Assembly: GCA_023388675.1 (NCBI GenBank)
Contig: JAEWFU010000166.1
Span: 1 to 5,240, forward strand
DNA length: 5,240 nucleotides
Reading direction: 5' to 3'
Origin: Pseudomonadota bacterium
Lineage (GTDB): Bacteria > Pseudomonadota > Alphaproteobacteria > Rhizobiales > Rhizobiaceae
The first letter of the stretch is position 1; each line of letters starts with the position of its first letter. This document shows positions 1 to 5,240 of the stretch, in pieces. Made by a program: the position numbers and the translations under genes. The notes beneath the pieces are model-generated. The model made no database searches. It was not told the DNA's origin and saw only the letters and a program-made list of their open reading frames with translations.

Positions 1-13
1 CCCTATTCCCTGC
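1..13. repeat. Edge fragment of the heptad-type repeat after puuB
   Basis: The bases just beyond the puuB stop codon read CCCTATTCCCTGC on the plus strand. CCCTATTC recurs at 1382-1389 and CTATTCCCT at 1391-1399, in the puuA-puuB gap and in the same orientation. The window ends before the rest can be seen, so this is a partial match of about a dozen bases and could be a coincidence. Confidence 0.4.
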
Positions 14-1300
14 TTAAATCCTGTCCCGCAGGGCGTACCAGTTGAGGGCGAGGAAGAGCAGCGGCGCGCGCAGGCTTCGCCCGCCCGGAAAGGGCGGTAT
101 CTTCAGGTCCTCGAACAGCTTCAGCCGGTCGCGGTTGCCTGCCACCGTCTCGGCGTAGAGCTTGCCGACGAAATTGGACAGCATGACGCCGTGGCCGGAA
201 TAGCCGCCTGCGGAAATCACGTTCGGCATCACCTCGCGCACGAAAGGCTTGCGCGGCATCGTGATGCCGACATAGCCGCCCCAGGAATGCGTTATCTCCA
301 CATCCTTCAGCGCGGGATAAATCTCCGCGATCTGCCGGCGGATATGTACGGCAATGTCCTGCGGATTGCCTGGTGCATAGATCTCGCGTCCGCCGAAAAG
401 CAGGCGCCCATCCTTCGACTTGCGGAAATAGCGCACCACGAAGCGTGAATCGTCTACCGCCTCGCCACCCGGAATGACCGGGCTGTCGCCGCCGAGCGGC
501 ACCGTTGCGCCGATGAAGGAGCCGATCGGCATCACATGCGCCGCGCTCTGTGGTTCGAGACTGGCGCCATAGGCGTTGACGGCGATCAGCGCCTTGTCGG
601 CGGTGATCGTCCCCGTAGGCGTCGTAACACGTACCTTGCCACCCTGACTCGTGATGTCGGTGGCCCTTGTTTTTTCGTGGAGTCGTGCTCCGGCATCCGC
701 CGCCACCCGCGCCGTGCCGATCACCAGCTTGAGCGGGTGGATGTGGCCCGTGCCCGTGTCGCGCACGCCGCCGAAATAGTGCGTCGAGCCGAGTCGCCCG
801 GCGGTCTCGGTGGCGTCCATGAAGGTCAGGTGCGGATAGCCGAACCGCTCGGCCATGATTCCGGGATGCGCCTGATAATCCTTCAGATAGCGCTTCTTGT
901 GCGCCACCGACATCTGGCCGGGCATATAGTCGATCTCGATCTCGTTGGCTTCGGCGAAGCCAAGCAGGTGCGACTTGGCTTCTTCCGCCAGGTCGAACAG
1001 CGCGCGGGCGCGCGTCAGGCCGAGCTCGGCTTCGATCTCCTCGGCCCATGCACGCTGGCCGGTGCCCATCTGCCCGCCGTTCCGGCCCGAGGCGCCGTCG
1101 CCGAAGCGATGCGCCTCGATCAGCACGACATTCGTGCCTGCCTTGGCCAGATGCACTGCCGCGGAAAGCCCGGTGAAGCCACCGCCAATGATGACGATGT
1201 CGGCCGAGGCGTCACCGTCGAGAGCGGCATATTCAGGCCGCTCGCCGGCGGTGTCTTCGTACCAGGAAAAGCCGGGGGAGATGGGGGATTGGTAGGGCAT
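14..1300 (-). CDS. puuB: PuuB-like FAD-dependent amine oxidoreductase (gamma-glutamylputrescine oxidase family)
   Basis: This is a DAO-superfamily flavoenzyme of 428 residues, counted from the ATG at 1300. Near the N-terminus is the Rossmann FAD-binding loop DIVIIGGGFTGLSAA (about residues 34-48), with a ribose-binding Glu at the end of the second strand (VVLIEA, about 60-64). It is followed by GDGASGRNGGQMGTGQR (about 67-83), which is characteristic of the PuuB/OrdL group. The C-terminal half has YVGITMPRKPFV and GGYSGHGVMLS (about 343-374), the usual FAD-cap region. PuuB enzymes oxidise gamma-glutamylputrescine to gamma-glutamyl-aminobutyraldehyde with release of ammonia and hydrogen peroxide. 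The puuA-like gene 113 bases upstream supports that role, although related oxidases act on other gamma-glutamylamines or on N-methyl amino acids. There is no signal peptide, so the protein is probably cytoplasmic. A GTG two codons upstream (1306) is an alternative start; neither start has a clear Shine-Dalgarno sequence. The family call is firm and the exact substrate is inferred. Confidence 0.9.
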   Translation of the reverse strand: MPYQSPISPGFSWYEDTAGERPEYAALDGDASADIVIIGGGFTGLSAAVHLAKAGTNVVLIEAHRFGDGASGRNGGQMGTGQRAWAEEIEAELGLTRARALFDLAEEAKSHLLGFAEANEIEIDYMPGQMSVAHKKRYLKDYQAHPGIMAERFGYPHLTFMDATETAGRLGSTHYFGGVRDTGTGHIHPLKLVIGTARVAADAGARLHEKTRATDITSQGGKVRVTTPTGTITADKALIAVNAYGASLEPQSAAHVMPIGSFIGATVPLGGDSPVIPGGEAVDDSRFVVRYFRKSKDGRLLFGGREIYAPGNPQDIAVHIRRQIAEIYPALKDVEITHSWGGYVGITMPRKPFVREVMPNVISAGGYSGHGVMLSNFVGKLYAETVAGNRDRLKLFEDLKIPPFPGGRSLRAPLLFLALNWYALRDRI

Positions 1301-1311
1301 GGTCACTTGGC

Positions 1312-1350
1312 GAATAGCGAATAGTGAATGGTGAGTAGTGAGTAGTGAAG
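1312..1350. repeat. Tandem 7-bp repeat, five units of GARTRGY
   Basis: Five consecutive heptads start at 1312, 1319, 1326, 1333 and 1340 (GAATAGC, then variants with one to three changes ending in T, the last two being GAGTAGT). A partial sixth unit, GAAG, follows. The array begins a few bases upstream of the puuB start on the minus strand. Its first two units form one arm of the inverted repeat with 1384-1396. It does not read as a conserved protein in any frame and lies wholly in the gap between genes. Confidence 0.8.
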
Positions 1351-1396
1351 GAAGCGGGTAGCGAGGTGGAACTCCCTTTTTCCCTATTCGCTATTC
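1312..1396. repeat. 13-bp perfect inverted repeat in the puuA-puuB gap
   Basis: GAATAGCGAATAG at 1312-1324 is the exact reverse complement of CTATTCGCTATTC at 1384-1396, with 59 bases between them. Three more pairs (1326-1328 with 1380-1382) follow inside a single mismatch. In a puuA-puuB transcript this could fold into a long stem-loop whose 3' arm ends 5 bases before the GTG at 1306 and 11 bases before the ATG at 1300. There is no U-run after it on the minus strand, so a classical intrinsic terminator is unlikely. Effects on mRNA stability, or on how much puuB is translated, are possible but inferred. Confidence 0.75.
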
Positions 1397-1413
1397 CCTC
1401 CTCCCGCTTCTCC

Positions 1414-2847
1414 TCACACATTCAGCAGCAGATATTCCCGCTCCCACGGACTGATCACTTCCATGAAGGTCTCAAATTCGGCCTTCTTGATCGCTGCATA
1501 GGTGGTCACGAAAGGCGCGCCCAGCATGTCGCGCAGCGCCTCGTCGCCTTCGAACAGCTCGACCGCTTCGAGCAGGCCGCGCGGCAGCTCGATCTCGTCT
1601 TCGTTGACGGAGGTGCCGACCGGGGCGTCGCACGGCACCTTGTTGATCATGCCTATCAGGCCGCAGGCCAGCGAAGCCGCGAGCGCCAGATAGGGATTGG
1701 CGTCGGAGGACGGAATCCGGTTCTCCACGCGACGCGCCTGCGGGTCCGACCTCGGCACGCGAAAGGCCGTGGTGCGGTTGTCATAGCCCCACTTCGTGTT
1801 GACCGGTGCGGAAGCCGCCTGTGTCAGCCGGCGATAGGAATTCACGTAAGGCGCGAGCATCACCAGAGCGTTGGGAATGTGGCGTTGCATGCCGCCGATG
1901 AAATGACCGAAGGCTTCGGTTTCGCTGCCGTCGTCGGCAGCAAAGATGCTTTTGCCCGTCTTCCTGTCGACGATCGACTGATGAATGTGCATTGCCGAGC
2001 CGGGTTGTCCCTGGATCGGCTTCGCCATGAAAGTTGCATAGGTCTCGTGCTTCAGCGCGGCCTCGCGGATCGTGCGCTTGAACATGAACACCTGGTCTGC
2101 GAGTTCCACCGGATCGCCGTGGCGCAGGTTGATTTCGAGCTGCCCCGCGCCTTCCTCGTGGATCAGCGTGTCGATCTCCAGTCCCTGGCCTTCGGAGAAG
2201 TGATAGATGTCGTCGATCAACTCGTCGAACTCGTTGACGCCGGCGATCGAATAGCCCTGTCCGCCGCCGATGGCGCGGCCGGAGCGACCGACCGGCGGCT
2301 CGAGCGGATAGTCCGGATCGGGGTTCTTTCGTACGAGATAGAATTCGATCTCCGGAGCCACGACCGGACGCAAACCATGCTGGGCATAGGCGTCCACCAC
2401 GCGGCGCAGCACGTTTCGTGGCGTGAATTCGACGGAGCGGCCATCCTGATGGACGAGATCGCAGATTACCTGTGCTGTCGGATCGCTTTCCCAAGGCACG
2501 ACGGACAGCGTCGACAGGTCGGGCAGCAGCTTCAGGTCGCCGTCATCTTCCGGATAAACGAAGCCGTTGCCATCTTCCGGATAGTCGCCCGAGATCGTCG
2601 CCATGAACACGGCTGAGGGCAGCGCGAGCGACGTGTTCGAGGTGAATTTCTTCGACGGCATCATCTTGCCGCGCGCCACGCCTGCCTGGTCGGGCGTGAT
2701 GCATTCGATGTCCTCGATGCCGCGCCAGTCGAGCCAGCCAGCCGCTTCCTTCCAATTCTTCACGCCGCGCTGGTTTTTGACGAATGCGGGTATGCGCACC
2801 CTGCTGCTGCCGCTGGCAGGCCGGGCTTCCTTCTTCTGGGCGGGCAT
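1414..2847 (-). CDS. puuA: PuuA-like gamma-glutamylputrescine synthetase (glutamine synthetase family)
   Basis: This 477-residue protein belongs to the glutamine synthetase superfamily. Its N-terminal beta-grasp part carries IECITPDQAGVARGKMMP (about 47-64). The catalytic part shows the metal-binding PEIEF (about 165-169), HEEGAGQLEINL (about 230-241), the ATP/metal-site GSAMHIHQS (about 283-291), NRTTAFRVPR (about 357-366) and RVENRIPSSDANPYLA (about 373-388). All key Glu, His and Arg positions of an active enzyme are present. The motif set and length fit PuuA (E. coli about 472 residues) better than housekeeping GlnA, and no GlnA adenylylation-site tyrosine motif is evident. PuuA couples glutamate to putrescine using ATP in the cytoplasm. 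The adjacent PuuB-like oxidase gives the next step. Relatives that use isopropylamine, ethylamine or ethanolamine are alternatives. A TTG directly precedes the ATG; the upstream GGTGA is a weak ribosome site. A promoter-like sequence lies just upstream. Confidence 0.88.
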   Translation of the reverse strand: MPAQKKEARPASGSSRVRIPAFVKNQRGVKNWKEAAGWLDWRGIEDIECITPDQAGVARGKMMPSKKFTSNTSLALPSAVFMATISGDYPEDGNGFVYPEDDGDLKLLPDLSTLSVVPWESDPTAQVICDLVHQDGRSVEFTPRNVLRRVVDAYAQHGLRPVVAPEIEFYLVRKNPDPDYPLEPPVGRSGRAIGGGQGYSIAGVNEFDELIDDIYHFSEGQGLEIDTLIHEEGAGQLEINLRHGDPVELADQVFMFKRTIREAALKHETYATFMAKPIQGQPGSAMHIHQSIVDRKTGKSIFAADDGSETEAFGHFIGGMQRHIPNALVMLAPYVNSYRRLTQAASAPVNTKWGYDNRTTAFRVPRSDPQARRVENRIPSSDANPYLALAASLACGLIGMINKVPCDAPVGTSVNEDEIELPRGLLEAVELFEGDEALRDMLGAPFVTTYAAIKKAEFETFMEVISPWEREYLLLNV

Positions 2848-2877
2848 CAATCACCGGTGGATCGTTTGAGATACGCC

Positions 2878-2906
2878 AGTATAGCCGTGCCCGGCGAGCG
2901 AAGGAA
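2878..2906 (-). promoter_or_regulatory. Candidate sigma-70-type promoter for puuA-puuB
   Basis: On the minus strand TTCCTT (2906-2901) and TATACT (2883-2878) are separated by exactly 17 bases. The -10 hexamer matches 5 of 6 consensus positions; the -35 is weaker. Transcription would start about 20-25 bases before the puuA start codon. It sits in the 66-base gap after the receiver gene, so puuA-puuB could be expressed independently of that gene. This comes from pattern reading only. Confidence 0.4.
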
Positions 2907-2913
2907 AGGGGGC

Positions 2914-3336
2914 TCAGGCGCGCAACTGCTCCAGCATGCGATGGATCAGCGGCTGCAACGTTTCCGGCGTTATCGGTTTTGCGACGATCGCGTCGACGGT
3001 GCCCTCGCTGGCCGGTTCGTCTGCGTGCGGGTCTTGGGTGGTTAGCAGGATCACGAAGGGCGTTCCCGCGTCAGCGTTGTCGCGCAGCGCCTGCAGCTTC
3101 GCCATCAGATGTTCGCATTCGCGGTTGTCGGCGCCGCCGTCGAGAACGACCGTTGCCGGCACCCGCGCTTCAAGGGCAGAGGCGGCGTCTTCGGGCGTTT
3201 CGGCCTGCACCTTCAACCCGGCACCCTGAACGATGCGGCTGACGACGATACGATTGATCGGCGATGAGGCGACAACGAGCGCGAGGCCGTAGTCGAACGC
3301 ATTTACGCGGCCACCCCCGCCAAGGGCGTCGTCCAT
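2914..3336 (-). CDS. Stand-alone atypical receiver-domain protein (CheY-like, acidic pair missing)
   Basis: A single receiver-like domain of about 120 residues with no output domain; 140 residues from the ATG at 3336. Numbering here counts from the upstream ATG at 3351 (145 residues). Strand beta-1 reads LALVVASSPINRIVVSRIV (23-41). This closely resembles the LVVDDNPINR motif of receivers in hybrid histidine kinases, but the two Asp are replaced by Ala28-Ser29. Asp71 (TVVLDGG) lies at the phospho-acceptor position, Thr104/Thr105 (VILLTT) at the conserved Thr/Ser, and Lys125 (VAKPIT) at the conserved Lys-Pro. Losing the Mg2+-binding pair suggests weak or no phosphorylation. It could be a pseudo-receiver that works by protein binding, or a phosphate sink with altered chemistry. 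It lies between a terminator and puuA in the same direction. Neither ATG (3336 or 3351) has a good ribosome site, so the start is uncertain. The partner kinase is not visible. Confidence 0.78.
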   Translation of the reverse strand: MDDALGGGGRVNAFDYGLALVVASSPINRIVVSRIVQGAGLKVQAETPEDAASALEARVPATVVLDGGADNRECEHLMAKLQALRDNADAGTPFVILLTTQDPHADEPASEGTVDAIVAKPITPETLQPLIHRMLEQLRA

Positions 3337-3411
3337 TCTCGAATCCGGCATAAGGCAGTACCGATCGATTGAGAAGTAGAATTGGAATGCGATGCTGCCC
3401 GCTTTTTTCTC

Positions 3412-3441
3412 GATTTACGAAAGTGTGTCAAGCGAGGACAA
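3412..3441 (-). promoter_or_regulatory. Weak candidate promoter region for the receiver gene
   Basis: The minus strand has a perfect -35-like TTGACA (3431-3426) and an overlapping alternative TTGTCC (3441-3436). The latter lies 18 bases from TAAATC (3417-3412), a 3-of-6 match to the -10 consensus. No good -10 lies 16-18 bases beyond TTGACA. A promoter is expected here because a terminator lies just upstream, but which hexamers are used cannot be settled. Confidence 0.25.
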
Positions 3442-3447
3442 CCTGAA

Positions 3448-3465
3448 CGCGAGATCGCGCGAGAT
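3448..3465. repeat. 8-bp direct repeat CGCGAGAT, 10-bp period
   Basis: CGCGAGAT occurs at 3448-3455 and again at 3458-3465, so the copies are one helical turn apart. They sit just upstream of the -35-like sequences of the receiver gene. The spacing would suit a dimeric activator, but a short GC-rich repeat like this can arise by chance. Confidence 0.4.
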
Positions 3466-3480
3466 AGGGTTAGGAAAATA

Positions 3481-3519
3481 TGAAGAAGGGCGACGTGCTC
3501 TCGACGACGCCCTTCTTCG
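3481..3519 (-). terminator. Intrinsic terminator after the aceA unit
   Basis: GAAGAAGGGCG (3482-3492) and CGCCCTTCTTC (3508-3518) form a perfect 11-bp stem. One A-A mismatch and three more pairs extend it inward, leaving a 7-base loop. On the minus strand the stem is followed by ATATTTTCC, a U-rich tail, 22 bases after the stop codon of the 81-residue gene. On the plus strand it is followed by GGTTTTCC, so it may stop transcripts from both sides. No plus-strand gene feeds into it within the window. Confidence 0.8.
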
Positions 3520-3540
3520 GTTTTCCAGGATCAGGTGAAC

Positions 3541-3786
3541 TCAGGCCGCGTTGCGTGCCTGCGTCACGATCACCGGCACCAGCAGATCGCCCCAATTGCC
3601 GTCACCGCCGTGGTGGCGCGCCGAGCGCACGAGCTCGACCGACACGCCCGCCTCTACCGCTTTCATCACCGACTGGTTCAACCGATGCAGGTCGTTCGCC
3701 ACCATGCGGATGACGGCCTGCTGGTCGGTGTTCATGCTCGAGGACTGCTCCTCGGCCCTTTCCTTGACACGGGTTCTGGGCGCCAT
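3541..3786 (-). CDS. Small conserved-looking protein of unknown function, companion of aceA
   Basis: I do not recognise this 81-residue protein. It has a charged, Ser- and Gln-containing N-terminus (to about residue 24), then a predicted amphipathic helical stretch with AVIRMVANDLHRLNQSVMKAVEAGVSVELVRSA split around residues 24-56. The C-terminal segment has HHGGDGNWGDLLVPVIVTQARN (about 58-79), which looks like a conserved core and contains the only Trp. There is no signal peptide, no membrane span and no Cys. The start is well supported: AAGGAG at 3799-3794 sits 7 bases before the ATG. It begins 40 bases after the aceA stop, and a strong terminator follows its own stop, so it is very probably the second gene of an aceA transcript. 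A role tied to isocitrate lyase or growth on two-carbon compounds is an inference from position alone. Confidence 0.8.
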   Translation of the reverse strand: MAPRTRVKERAEEQSSSMNTDQQAVIRMVANDLHRLNQSVMKAVEAGVSVELVRSARHHGGDGNWGDLLVPVIVTQARNAA

Positions 3787-3793
3787 TGGTTCT

Positions 3794-3799
3794 CTCCTT
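3794..3799 (-). promoter_or_regulatory. Ribosome binding site of the 81-residue gene
   Basis: AAGGAG on the minus strand with 7 bases to the ATG at 3786. It is the best Shine-Dalgarno match in the window and supports this small frame as a translated gene. Confidence 0.75.
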
Positions 3800-3826
3800 C
3801 GGTATGCCCTTGGGCGGTTGATGCTG

Positions 3827-5116
<1,290 letters not shown>

Positions 5117-5122
5117 CATGAA

Positions 5123-5126
5123 CTCC
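5123..5126 (-). promoter_or_regulatory. Ribosome binding site that sets the aceA start
   Basis: GGAG on the minus strand lies 6 bases before the ATG at 5116 and 3 bases before the ATG at 5119. It supports the 429-residue form over the 445-residue frame opening at 5164. Confidence 0.6.
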
Positions 5127-5149
5127 GTGGCAATCTTTCGCTGTTCGTC

Positions 5150-5170
5150 GGGAGGCAGTTTCATCCTCCC
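5150..5170 (-). repeat. 6-bp GC-rich inverted repeat in the aceA leader
   Basis: On the minus strand GGGAGG (5170-5165) and CCTCCC (5155-5150) can pair around a 9-base loop that contains the in-frame ATG at 5164. If transcription starts upstream, the aceA leader could form this small hairpin about 34 bases before the chosen start. It would hide a Shine-Dalgarno-like sequence. The pairing is seen directly; a function is not shown. Confidence 0.45.
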
Positions 5171-5179
5171 TGTATGTGA

Positions 5180-5208
5180 CTAGATTTACATTGCGCTGCC
5201 GAAGACAA
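5180..5208 (-). promoter_or_regulatory. Weak candidate promoter for aceA
   Basis: On the minus strand TTGTCT (5208-5203) and ATCTAG (5185-5180) are 17 bases apart. The -35 matches 4 of 6 positions and the -10 is poor. It lies in the 103-base interval between the two divergent starts (5117-5219), where an aceA promoter is expected. TGTA (5171-5174) and TACA (5187-5190) form a weak dyad over the same region and could be part of an operator, but this is only suggestive. Confidence 0.3.
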
Positions 5209-5219
5209 CGAGGGAAATC

Positions 5220-5240
5220 ATGAAAATGCTCCAAAAATTC
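5220..5240 (+). CDS. Start of a divergent gene, cut by the window edge
   Basis: Seven codons are visible (ATG at 5220, MKMLQKF). GAGGG at 5210-5214 lies 5 bases before the ATG, which is good ribosome-site placement. The frame runs to the window end without a stop. In many alphaproteobacteria the gene divergent from aceA encodes an XRE-family short-chain acyl-CoA-responsive regulator (ScfR/RamB type). That identity is inferred from context and cannot be read from seven residues. A second in-frame ATG at 5226 is possible. Confidence 0.45.

Noticed and set aside
3..1049. A 348-codon minus-strand frame overlapping puuB in another frame
   Set aside because: Its composition is dominated by Arg, Gly and Ala, as expected from a frame-shifted reading of the PuuB gene, which itself has clear FAD-binding motifs.
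1312..1396. Reading the inverted repeat as a rho-independent terminator between puuA and puuB
   Set aside because: The arms are AT-rich, the loop region is about 59 bases, and no U-run follows on the minus strand.
1312..1398. Possible CRISPR array in the heptad repeat
   Set aside because: The units are 7 bp, directly adjacent and without spacers, and no cas gene is present.
1345..2616. A 423-codon open frame on the plus strand opposite puuA
   Set aside because: It lies antisense to a gene whose catalytic motifs are all intact. Its product is rich in Arg, His, Asp and Val with no recognisable domain, which is typical of the mirror frame of a GC-rich gene.
3480..3713. A 77-codon plus-strand frame starting inside the terminator hairpin
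   Set aside because: Its start sits in the stem of the terminator, it overlaps the well-supported 81-residue minus-strand gene, and its product is a low-complexity Pro/Arg/Ser sequence.
5117..5164. The 16-residue N-terminal extension of isocitrate lyase as a real start or targeting peptide
   Set aside because: The GGGAGG abuts the ATG at 5164 with no spacing, the extension ([10 protein letters not shown]...) is charged and not signal-like, and the ATG at 5116 has a correctly spaced GGAG and gives the usual family length.

Overview
The window reads as chromosomal DNA from a GC-rich alphaproteobacterium, most likely a Rhizobiales member (Mesorhizobium/Aminobacter/Sinorhizobium-like). I infer this from base composition, from an isocitrate lyase that fits the roughly 429-residue rhizobial form, and from a glutamine-synthetase-like/FAD-oxidase gene pair typical of the group. 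No genome comparison could be run.

Five complete genes lie on the minus strand, transcribed from right to left. A sixth gene probably starts on the plus strand at the extreme right edge. The minus-strand order is: isocitrate lyase (aceA, 3827-5116); a small unknown protein of 81 residues (3541-3786), 40 bases behind aceA with its own good ribosome binding site; a strong hairpin terminator (3481-3519); a stand-alone atypical receiver-domain protein (2914-3336); a PuuA-like gamma-glutamylamine synthetase (1414-2847); and a PuuB-like FAD-dependent amine oxidase (14-1300).

These form two functional blocks. The right block, aceA plus the 81-residue protein, is an apparent two-gene unit for the glyoxylate shunt. 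It lies head-to-head with a plus-strand gene of which only seven codons are visible. The left block, puuA-puuB, would carry out the first two steps of the gamma-glutamylated putrescine pathway: ATP-dependent coupling of glutamate to the amine, then oxidation of the product to an aldehyde. The later steps (PuuC, PuuD) would have to lie outside the window. Between the blocks is a receiver protein that keeps the phospho-acceptor region but has lost the acidic pair that binds magnesium.

The most structured non-coding element is a repeat built from 7-base units (GAATAGY type) in the puuA-puuB gap. It forms a 13-base perfect inverted repeat, and a matching fragment lies just after the puuB stop at the left edge. 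I see no CRISPR array, tRNA, rRNA, insertion sequence or phage gene. Most of the window is ordinary metabolism. The unexplained parts are the 81-residue aceA companion, the degenerate receiver and the heptad repeat.
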